From positions 434,001 through 498,000 of the forward strand of contig NZ_JAKRGB010000001.1 in assembly GCF_022347725.1 (NCBI RefSeq): a stretch of DNA of 64,000 nucleotides, written 5' to 3'. A model generated the notes under the pieces. That model had not been told where the DNA came from, ran no database searches, and saw only the letters and a program-made list of their open reading frames with translations. A program made the position numbers and the translations under genes. How positions within the stretch are numbered: the first letter of the stretch is position 1; every line of letters begins with the position of its first letter. This document shows, piece by piece, positions 32,408 through 39,342 of this stretch. This DNA comes from Ruegeria sp. Ofav3-42. Lineage in GTDB: Bacteria; Pseudomonadota; Alphaproteobacteria; Rhodobacterales; Rhodobacteraceae.

Positions 32408-33271
32408 ATGTCGGTTTACCCCGCCGACAGTGAAACGATGACAGAGATGAAGCCCGTGACCGAAGCAACCGCCGTAAAGGCCCCCGTCCTTCCGGACGCC
32501 CAGACCGTAACAGACGTCAAACACTGGACCGACAGCCTGTTTTCCTTCAAGGTCTCGCGCCCTGCGTCCCTGCGGTTCCGCTCGGGAGAATTTGTGATGA
32601 TCGGCCTGCTGGGCGACAACGGCAAGCCGCTGTTGCGCGCCTATTCGATTGCGTCACCCTCGTGGGACGAAGAGCTGGAGTTCTACTCGATCAAAGTGCA
32701 GGACGGCCCACTGACGTCGAAGCTGCAGCACATCAAGCCGGGCGATCAGATCATTCTGCGTCCCAAGCCCGTTGGTACGCTGGTGCACGACGCTCTGTTG
32801 CCCGGCAAGCGCCTGTGGTTCTTTGCCACTGGCACCGGTTTTGCCCCATTCGCATCGCTGCTGCGCGAGCCGCAGACATATGAGGATTATGATGAGGTCA
32901 TCATCACCCATACCTGCCGCGAGGTTGGTGAGCTGGAATATGGCCGTCAGCTGATCGAAAACATCCGCCAGGACGAAATGCTGGCCGAACTGATGGGCGA
33001 AGGCTTTGCCGACAAGATCCGCTACTACCCGACCACAACGCGGGAAGAGAGCCCCAAGATGGGCCGTATCACCGAACTGCTGAAAGACGGCACCGTGTTT
33101 GCCGATCTGGGCATCGAAGGTGGCATCAAACCGGACACCGACCGGGCGATGGTCTGTGGTTCGTTGGCCTTCAACCTCGACATCAAAGAGATTCTGGAAG
33201 AGTTCGGTCTGCGCGAAGGCGCAAACTCCGAACCTAAGGAATTTGTCATCGAAAAAGCCTTTGTTGGTTAA
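32408..33271 (+). CDS. fpr: Ferredoxin-NADP reductase
   Basis: 287 residues. The FAD domain has LLRAYSIASPSWDEELEFYS (the R-x-Y-S flavin motif). The NADP domain has FFATGTGFAPFASLLREP, VIITHTCREVGELEY and DRAMVCGSLAFN. It moves electrons between NADPH and ferredoxin. The location after the sulfite operon suggests it feeds CysI. The start is uncertain: 32408 has a GGAG directly abutting the ATG, while 32438 (MTEMKPVTEA) is equally family-like. C-terminal KAFVG is typical of the bacterial subclass. Confidence 0.93.
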   Translation: MSVYPADSETMTEMKPVTEATAVKAPVLPDAQTVTDVKHWTDSLFSFKVSRPASLRFRSGEFVMIGLLGDNGKPLLRAYSIASPSWDEELEFYSIKVQDGPLTSKLQHIKPGDQIILRPKPVGTLVHDALLPGKRLWFFATGTGFAPFASLLREPQTYEDYDEVIITHTCREVGELEYGRQLIENIRQDEMLAELMGEGFADKIRYYPTTTREESPKMGRITELLKDGTVFADLGIEGGIKPDTDRAMVCGSLAFNLDIKEILEEFGLREGANSEPKEFVIEKAFVG

Positions 33272-33285
33272 TCCAACACGCCGGT

Positions 33286-33387
33286 TCCGGGGTAATTTGC
33301 CCCGGAGCATCGAAAAACCCCTGACAAAACCCGGATTTTTCCGACCGGCCTGCACTTATGCCGCTTGAAACGGCGTGCAGGCCGGTC
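33286..33387 (+). other. Two hairpins between fpr and infC
   Basis: TCCGGGG/CCCCGGA (33286-33306) and the larger GACCGGCCTGCAC/GTGCAGGCCGGTC (33343-33387, 13-bp stem with an inner GCCG/CGGC helix) lie in the 161-base gap. The first may end the fpr message. The second is 45 bases before the infC start and is either a terminator without a T-run or part of the infC leader. Confidence 0.6.
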
Positions 33388-33432
33388 TAAATTTCGGGCT
33401 CGAAATTCTGCAATCATCAAAGGAATGAACCC

Positions 33433-33981
33433 ATAGCCCGCAGACCTCACAACGCGCCGCCGCAGAGAGACACCGGCCCGCGCGTAAATGACAAGATCCG
33501 TGCCCCCGAAATTCGCCTGATTGGCGCCGAAGGTGAAAATGTCGGGGTGGTTCATCCCGCCAAAGCCATGCAGATGGCCGCAGACGCCGGACTTGATCTG
33601 GTTGAGATTTCGCCCAATGCGAACCCGCCGGTCTGCAAGATCATGGACTTCGGTAAGTTCAAATACGAGCAGCAGAAGCGTGAAAGCGAAGCCCGTAAGA
33701 AACAAAAAGTCATCGAGGTTAAAGAGGTCAAATTCCGGCCCAACACCGACACTCATGACTATGACGTAAAAATGCGGAACGTGTTCAAGTTTCTTGAAAA
33801 CGGTGACAAGGTCAAAGTGACCCTGCGTTTCCGTGGTCGTGAAATGGCGCACCAGAACCTGGGGCGCGAGCTACTGGAACGCGTTGCCGCAGACACCAAA
33901 GAAATTGGCAAGGTTGAAAACATGCCGAAGATGGAAGGCCGTCAGATGATCATGATGATCGGCCCGCTGCCGCAGAAATAA
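33433..33981 (+). CDS. infC: Translation initiation factor IF-3 (ATA start codon)
   Basis: 182 residues. The frame ([20 protein letters not shown], then [19 protein letters not shown]) matches the normal IF-3 N-terminus. The only suitable start is an ATA at 33433 with AAAGGA about 9 bases upstream. Starting at the first in-frame ATG (33571) would delete most of the N-domain. Rare AUU/AUC/AUA starts are characteristic of infC and allow IF-3 to repress its own translation. The C-domain ([19 protein letters not shown]) is complete. IF-3 binds the 30S subunit and proofreads start codons. Confidence 0.93.
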   Translation: MARRPHNAPPQRDTGPRVNDKIRAPEIRLIGAEGENVGVVHPAKAMQMAADAGLDLVEISPNANPPVCKIMDFGKFKYEQQKRESEARKKQKVIEVKEVKFRPNTDTHDYDVKMRNVFKFLENGDKVKVTLRFRGREMAHQNLGRELLERVAADTKEIGKVENMPKMEGRQMIMMIGPLPQK

Positions 33982-34003
33982 GCCCTGCGAATACCTGATT
34001 TCG

Positions 34004-34036
34004 AACCCTGTCAGATACGCTCTGGCAGGGTTTTTT
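34004..34036 (+). terminator. Intrinsic terminator of infC
   Basis: AACCCTGTCAGA (34004-34015) pairs with TCTGGCAGGGTT (34021-34032) over 12 pairs, including one G-U, followed by a run of T to 34036. A textbook rho-independent terminator 22 bases after the infC stop. Confidence 0.93.
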
Positions 34037-34083
34037 CGTTCTTGCCTTCTCCGTTTTCCGACCGCAGAGCGTGAAAACACGCA

Positions 34084-34114
34084 GCCGGATTCCGACACCA
34101 TGTCGGAATCCGGC
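34084..34114. promoter_or_regulatory. 14-bp perfect inverted repeat upstream of the Rieske oxygenase
   Basis: GCCGGATTCCGACA (34084-34097), CCA, then TGTCGGAATCCGGC (34101-34114). It ends 91 bases before the oxygenase start. No T-run follows on either strand, so it is more likely an operator or an mRNA leader hairpin than a terminator. Regulator unknown. Confidence 0.55.
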
Positions 34115-34205
34115 CCCCTGATTTCGACTTCTCTCTGGCGCAAAGGGAAAAGACTCATCGCCCGGACGATCCGACACTTTACGGAAACGAACCACGGAGA
34201 CGGCG

Positions 34206-35315
34206 ATGGGCGAGATGTCATTTTCAGGCGGCGTGTATCAATCGCTTCCGTCCCAAAGTTATTGCGACGACACGGTGTTCTCGCAAGAGCGCACCCGCAT
34301 ATTTCGCCGTAGTTGGCACCTGATCGGCCATTCAACCGACATCGCCAATTTCGGGGACTATGTCGTCGAAGAAATCGATGGGATTTCCGTTATCGTAATT
34401 CGAGGTCAGGACGGTGAAATCCGCGCTTTCTACAACGTTTGCGTGCATCGCGGGCATGAATTGCTGCAAGGCAGCGGCTGTACCAAAAAGATGACCTGCC
34501 CGTACCATGCATGGACCTATGACACGACCGGTCAGTTGAGGGCAGCACCAAACGCTGCCTCGTTTCCCGGTTTTGAGAAAGAGAAATACAAACTGCGTTC
34601 GGTTCGGGTAGAACTGTTCTTCGGGCTCATTCTGGTGAACCTTGATGACGCGGCCCAACCGCTGGCCAGTTTGGCAGAGAGCGCCCTGCCCGAAATCTCG
34701 GAATATGCGCCCAACCTGCCCCACTACAGACGCGCAGACCGGACCGATCGGCTGGCCCAGGCGAATTGGAAGGTGGTCGCCGAAAACTTCAATGAATGCT
34801 ATCACTGCGCTGTCGTACACAAAACGCTGACCGCAGGTGTGGTCGATCCGGATCAATACCGCACCCGAGGGTTTGACTACGGCATTCGACACGCAAGCCC
34901 TGCCCGTCCGGATTCTCAGAAATCCTACAGCTATGTTGCCGATCCCGAGGCGCGCACTGACAAGTTTCTGACCTGGTGGTTTTTCCCACTGTTCGCGTTA
35001 CAGGTTTATCCCGGCGGCATCGTGAACACTTACCGCTGGAAACCGTTAATCGTGAACCGGACCAAAATCGAAGTCGACTGGTGGCTGCCTGATTCTGAAC
35101 CGAACGCCGTTGAGCGTGAGATCATTCACCAGCACCGAACCACCACATTTGCCGAGGACGGACCAATCGTGGACTCGGTCCAGCGCGGGCTGGAAACCGG
35201 CGCTATCGGAGCTGGCGCGCTGGTTGTGGATGATGCGTGCTCGTCCCAGTCCGAACATCCGATCATGGCCTTCACCGCGCTGTATCAGGGGGCCATGGAC
35301 ATTCCGGCCCCCTGA
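34206..35315 (+). CDS. Rieske non-heme iron oxygenase, alpha subunit (quaternary-amine-demethylase-like)
   Basis: 369 residues. The Rieske 2Fe-2S ligands are Cys79/His81 (NVCVHRGH) and Cys98/His101 (CPYHAW). The catalytic iron ligands are His200 and His205 in NECYHCAVVH, with Glu197 at the bridging position usually held by Asp. A Glu here is known from carnitine oxygenase CntA and betaine demethylase-type enzymes, so a quaternary amine substrate is plausible. The reductase partner is not adjacent. The gene is preceded by a large inverted repeat and converges with the aminotransferase gene. Confidence 0.88.
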   Translation: MGEMSFSGGVYQSLPSQSYCDDTVFSQERTRIFRRSWHLIGHSTDIANFGDYVVEEIDGISVIVIRGQDGEIRAFYNVCVHRGHELLQGSGCTKKMTCPYHAWTYDTTGQLRAAPNAASFPGFEKEKYKLRSVRVELFFGLILVNLDDAAQPLASLAESALPEISEYAPNLPHYRRADRTDRLAQANWKVVAENFNECYHCAVVHKTLTAGVVDPDQYRTRGFDYGIRHASPARPDSQKSYSYVADPEARTDKFLTWWFFPLFALQVYPGGIVNTYRWKPLIVNRTKIEVDWWLPDSEPNAVEREIIHQHRTTTFAEDGPIVDSVQRGLETGAIGAGALVVDDACSSQSEHPIMAFTALYQGAMDIPAP

Positions 35316-35333
35316 GCAGCGTCGTCAACGTTG

Positions 35334-36656
35334 TCACGCCGGAATCGACGTTGAGATTGCCCGGCTCAATTTACTGACGAGTTCGTCAATGTGCGTGTCT
35401 TCAATGATGAATGGCGGGGCCAGCAGGATGTGGTCCCCAAGCCGTCCATCCCGCGTGCCGGACATGGGATAGCAGATCAGACCTTCGGCTAAAGCGGCCT
35501 TCTTGATCTTGCCCGCAATACCGTGCGCTGGATCAAACGGCGTTTTTGACTCGCAATCAGACACCAATTCCAATCCGCGGAACAGGCCCCTGCCGCGGAT
35601 ATCTCCGACATTCGGGTGCTGGCCAAACTCGGCTTGCAGAGCCGCGTGCAGTTTCTCGCCCATCACCCCAGCGCGCGCAGGCAGGTCGCGCGAGGTCAGC
35701 TCCTTTACGACAGCTAACGCCGCAGCAGTGGCGACCGGGTGACCGATATAGGTGTGCCCGTGCTGGAAAAAGCCAGAGCCATTCCGGATTGCGTCGTAAA
35801 TTTTGCCGGTGCACATCATCGCACCAATTGGTTGATATCCGGCGCCCAACCCCTTGGCGATACACAGGATATCTGGCGCGACACCATCATGATCGCACGC
35901 AAACAGATGCCCCGTCCGGCCCATACCACACATGACTTCATCAAGGATCAGCAAGACCCCATGCTGGTCGCAGATCTCACGAATCCGCGTGAAGTAACCT
36001 TCGACCGCCGGAACAGCGCCAAGCGTTGCCCCGACAACCGGTTCCGCCATGAAGGCCATTACCGTTTCGGGGCCCAAACGAAGAATCTCTGCCTCAAGTT
36101 CATTGGCCACACGCTGACCGTATTCAAAACTGCCCTCGCCATCTGGCTTTTCGGCATACTCGAAACACGGCGCGATATGCGTCATCTCGATCAGCATCGG
36201 GGCGAACTGGGCACGGCGCCATTCGTTGCCCCCTGCGGACAAGGCTCCGAGAGTATTCCCGTGATAGCTCTGCCGCCGCGCAATCACCCGGCGCCGCTCT
36301 GGTTGCCCGATCTCCAAATAGTATTGCCGCGCCAGCTTCATGGCCGCCTCGGTCGCCTCGGACCCGCCCGAAACAAAATAGACTCGGTCAAGATCTCCCG
36401 GTGCATGTTCAATCAACAGGTCGGCCAAAGCTTCGGCCGGCTCGGATGTCATAAAGCCGGTGTGTGCAAAGGCGATCTTCTCGACCTGATCCTGAACGGC
36501 CTTTATCACAGCCGGGTTCGAGTGCCCCAGGCAAGACACCGCGGCATCACCGCAGTCCAGATAACGCTGTCCTTGTGCGTCAATCAGATAACACGCGTCT
36601 CCGCCTACTGCGACTGGCAGTTCCGATTTGGTGTGACGTGGAAAAACGTGGCTCAT
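35334..36656 (-). CDS. Class III PLP-dependent aminotransferase
   Basis: 440 residues of the omega-amino acid/acetylornithine aminotransferase family. FVSGGSEATEAAMKLAR is the phosphate-binding turn. LLILDEVMCGMGRTGHLFAC carries the Asp that binds the pyridine nitrogen, and AKGLGAGYQPIGAMM carries the Lys that forms the Schiff base. ATGA overlap with the BKACE gene shows one operon; AAGGGGGC precedes the start. Relatives convert beta- or omega-amino acids to semialdehydes or keto acids, which suits a partner to BKACE. Exact substrate unknown. Confidence 0.92.
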   Translation of the reverse strand: MSHVFPRHTKSELPVAVGGDACYLIDAQGQRYLDCGDAAVSCLGHSNPAVIKAVQDQVEKIAFAHTGFMTSEPAEALADLLIEHAPGDLDRVYFVSGGSEATEAAMKLARQYYLEIGQPERRRVIARRQSYHGNTLGALSAGGNEWRRAQFAPMLIEMTHIAPCFEYAEKPDGEGSFEYGQRVANELEAEILRLGPETVMAFMAEPVVGATLGAVPAVEGYFTRIREICDQHGVLLILDEVMCGMGRTGHLFACDHDGVAPDILCIAKGLGAGYQPIGAMMCTGKIYDAIRNGSGFFQHGHTYIGHPVATAAALAVVKELTSRDLPARAGVMGEKLHAALQAEFGQHPNVGDIRGRGLFRGLELVSDCESKTPFDPAHGIAGKIKKAALAEGLICYPMSGTRDGRLGDHILLAPPFIIEDTHIDELVSKLSRAISTSIPA

Positions 36657-37420
36657 GCGATTGCCCCCTTCAAAGCTGCGACAAGCGCCGAAACCGACGC
36701 CGCGTTGTTCGCCCAAATATTCCCATTGCTGTCAATCATACTGTTTTCAAACCCGACCCGCAGGTCTCCGCCACGTGCGGCGGCAAGTTGCAGACAGGCG
36801 TGTTCCTGCTTTCCGAACGCGCAGATCATCCATCGGGATGAGTCCTGCGGAAACTGATCAAGGTCCTCCGATTTGGATTCCTGCCCTGACGTATACCTCC
36901 CCAGAACCAGCAATCGATCCGTTTGCCCACCCTGGACAGTCCCGCTGGATTCCCATTGAGCCAAAAGACCAGCGTCCTCAGCGTCATAAAGAATGTGTTG
37001 AACGCGGGTTCCCTGCTCGGCGCACAAATCGTAGACCTTTGCGGCAAGTTCAGGTGCCCGCGCAACCTCTCGTACCGAAATCGAAGCCCATTGCGGTTGC
37101 ACCTGCTGCAAACAGGCCAATTGCGCGGGAACGTCAAAGATACCCGCCGCTTCGGTCGTGATCTGAATGTCCATATCAGGCACAACGCGGCGCAGTTCCG
37201 CTATCGTCTCAAGGTATCGTCCTGCATCAAGTGTGTGCTGACCTTGCTGATCACGAACATGCAGGTGGATGCCGTGGGCGCCAGCCTCAAAGCAACTTTG
37301 AGCCGTGTCCACGATTTCCTGCAGCGAAACAGGCAGTTTTGCGTGATCCGCGTGCCCTCGGCGCGCACCATTCGGCGCTACCAGAATATAGGGTTTGGGC
37401 GGGGTTTGAGTTTCAGACAT
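36653..37420 (-). CDS. Beta-keto acid cleavage enzyme (BKACE, DUF849 family)
   Basis: 255 residues. Family signatures are present: VAPNGARRGHADHAKLPVSL near the N-terminus, HGIHLHVRDQQGQHTLDAGR with zinc-binding His residues, and ITTEAAGIF. BKACE enzymes condense a beta-keto acid with acetyl-CoA to give acetoacetate and a CoA ester. The class includes 3-keto-5-aminohexanoate and dehydrocarnitine cleavage enzymes. The start at 37420 (MSETQTPPKP) is preferred over 37474. The C-terminal region is shorter than in Kce itself. It is operonic with the aminotransferase and divergent from an RpiR regulator. Confidence 0.88.
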   Translation of the reverse strand: MSETQTPPKPYILVAPNGARRGHADHAKLPVSLQEIVDTAQSCFEAGAHGIHLHVRDQQGQHTLDAGRYLETIAELRRVVPDMDIQITTEAAGIFDVPAQLACLQQVQPQWASISVREVARAPELAAKVYDLCAEQGTRVQHILYDAEDAGLLAQWESSGTVQGGQTDRLLVLGRYTSGQESKSEDLDQFPQDSSRWMICAFGKQEHACLQLAAARGGDLRVGFENSMIDSNGNIWANNAASVSALVAALKGAIA

Positions 37421-37510
37421 CAGAGCAACCTTTGCAACTTGTACCCCAGCTAATGATCCTGTGCGCGTTTTCAATTTGCATTCTGTATAACATATGTTTT
37501 TCTTCTACCG

Positions 37511-38410
37511 ATGACAGATACGTTGACCCAACTGGCCGATCACCTCCGGCAGACAATAGACCAAATGCCACCAGCGCTGCAGGCTGCCGCGAAATACATA
37601 CTCGACCACCCCGGAGATTTTGGTCTGGACCCGATCCGCGATACCGCAGCGAAAATCGGTGTCAGCTCGAACGTATTGGTGCGATTGGCACACCATATGG
37701 GGTATGATGGATTCGATGCTTTACGCGTTCCGTTTCGCGACGCTCTGGTCACCGACAAAGAAGAGCATCTGGGTCAGAGTTGGTTGGCCGATATGCAAGG
37801 CGGCGACGCATTAGACCATGCACAGGCCAAATTCGCCCAGAACGAACAGAACGTCGTCATGCGGTCTTTACGGTTGATGAAACCCGAAAAGGTCAGGCAA
37901 GCCGTTGAAATCATAACCTCCTCAAACAGGTGCTTTGTCACCGCAACCCGTGCAAGCTATGCTCTGTCCTACTATTTTTCTTATGCCGGCCGTATGGCGC
38001 ATCCGGGAATTCAGCTGGTTCCGCGCCACATGGGGGCCGCGACAGATGACTTGTTGGACGCCGATCAAGACGATTGCCTGATTGTGATTACGGTCCGCCC
38101 CTACTCGGCCGACACCATTCAGTCCATGCGTATGGCGCGGCGAAGGAAATTGCCGATCATCCTTATCGCGGACAGTGAGGTTATAGCACCCGGGATCGAA
38201 CCAGATGTGGTGTTTCCCGTCAGCACCCGCTCTCTGCACCACTTTTCAAGCTACGCCGGAGCCATGGGCGTACTGGAATGTCTGTTGGGCCACCTGTTCA
38301 ACGCCGGCGGGGACGCCGCACGCGATCGCGTGGACAATTACCAGAAGGCTCGGGAGGACACTGGCGCTTACTGGCAGCCATCAAAGCCGCCCAGAATAAG
38401 GCGCAAATAA
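37511..38410 (+). CDS. MurR/RpiR family transcriptional regulator
   Basis: 299 residues. The N-terminal HTH_6 domain (1-80, LDPIRDTAAKIGVSSNVLVR) is followed by a SIS domain (about 120-260) that normally binds phosphosugars or related acids (CFVTATRASYALSYYFSYAG and CLIVITVRPYSADTI). The 90-base gap to the BKACE gene on the opposite strand must contain both promoters, so this protein probably controls the BKACE-aminotransferase operon. The ligand is unknown. Confidence 0.9.
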   Translation: MTDTLTQLADHLRQTIDQMPPALQAAAKYILDHPGDFGLDPIRDTAAKIGVSSNVLVRLAHHMGYDGFDALRVPFRDALVTDKEEHLGQSWLADMQGGDALDHAQAKFAQNEQNVVMRSLRLMKPEKVRQAVEIITSSNRCFVTATRASYALSYYFSYAGRMAHPGIQLVPRHMGAATDDLLDADQDDCLIVITVRPYSADTIQSMRMARRRKLPIILIADSEVIAPGIEPDVVFPVSTRSLHHFSSYAGAMGVLECLLGHLFNAGGDAARDRVDNYQKAREDTGAYWQPSKPPRIRRK

Positions 38411-38412
38411 AA

Positions 38413-38445
38413 AAGCCCCGGCGGTTGTTCCGGGGCTTCGTTTTT
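38413..38445 (+). terminator. Terminator after the RpiR gene
   Basis: AAGCCCCGG (38413-38421) and CCGGGGCTT (38430-38438) with an 8-base loop, followed by CGTTTTT. The A-run on its left makes it usable from the minus side too, bounding the coxM gene. Confidence 0.9.
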
Positions 38446-38455
38446 CGTTTCCAGC

Positions 38456-39247
38456 TTACATGCAGGCCTGAATAGCCCGCTTGGTCATGACACTGACCAA
38501 ATGAGCGCGGTAGTCTTTGCTACCGTGCAGATCAGCAATCATGTTCGCAGAGTTGATGTGCAGACCGGTCAGCGCGTCCGGACGGAACTCCTTGTTCAGG
38601 GCCTCTTCGGCCTCGGACCAACGGAACACGCCGTCTTCACTGGCGCCGGTTACGGCGACGCGAACACCATCGGCAAACCTCGCCAGGTAGACGCCGACCA
38701 ACGCAAAGCGCGAGGCCGGTTGCAGGAACTTCTGATAGCTGGCCGCCTGCGGCACCGGGAAGCGCACCGAGGTGATGATCTCGCCTTCATCCAAAGCGGT
38801 CGAGAACATGCCTTCAAAGAAGTCATCCGCTGCGATCTGGCGGGTGTTGGTGATGATCGTTGCGCCCGATCCCAACGCGCCCGCCGGGTAGCAGGCCGCC
38901 GGATCGTTGTTGGCGATCGACCCACCAATGGTGCCGCGATTGCGCACTGCCGGGTCGCCGATCTGACCAGCCAGCGCCGCCAGTGCCGGATAGCTGCTGA
39001 CTGCCTCTGCGGCCACAGCTGCATGTGTCGTTGCGCCACCAATTGACACCGAACCATCATCCTCGATGCAAACACCTCGCATCTCGGGGATTCCCCCAAG
39101 CGACACCAGCGTCAACGGTGCTGCCAGCCTCTGCTTCAGCGTCGGGATCAATGTCTGACCGCCCCCCAACGCCTGCGCATCCTCGCCTCCCAGTGCGGCA
39201 ACCGCATCCGCGATGGTCGAGGGCTTCTCAAACTCGAAATTGTACAT
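38456..39247 (-). CDS. coxM: Molybdenum hydroxylase FAD subunit (CoxM-like)
   Basis: 263 residues of the FAD-binding domain in molybdopterin dehydrogenases. The FAD motifs are ALGGGQTLIPTLKQRLA and GTIGGSIANNDPAACYP. The C-terminal domain is of the CO_deh_flav_C type. It passes electrons from the 2Fe-2S subunit to the quinone or another acceptor. It is third in the order coxS-coxL-coxM on the minus strand, 95 bases from coxL with a hairpin in between. The name coxM reflects family, not proven CO oxidation. Confidence 0.92.
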   Translation of the reverse strand: MYNFEFEKPSTIADAVAALGGEDAQALGGGQTLIPTLKQRLAAPLTLVSLGGIPEMRGVCIEDDGSVSIGGATTHAAVAAEAVSSYPALAALAGQIGDPAVRNRGTIGGSIANNDPAACYPAGALGSGATIITNTRQIAADDFFEGMFSTALDEGEIITSVRFPVPQAASYQKFLQPASRFALVGVYLARFADGVRVAVTGASEDGVFRWSEAEEALNKEFRPDALTGLHINSANMIADLHGSKDYRAHLVSVMTKRAIQACM

Positions 39248-39310
39248 TTCGCTTTTCCTTTCCGAAAGGCACTCTCCTGCCCTTCATCTTTTTGGAAATA
39301 CTCCGGGGGT

Positions 39311-39329
39311 CTGGGGGCAGAGCCCCCAG
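39311..39329. other. Hairpin between coxL and coxM
   Basis: CTGGGGGC-AGA-GCCCCCAG is a perfect 8-bp stem with a 3-base loop in the 95-base coxL-coxM gap. G-rich repeats of this look are frequent between roseobacter genes. It may tune coxM expression. Confidence 0.6.
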
Positions 39330-39342
39330 CCTCTCCCACAAT

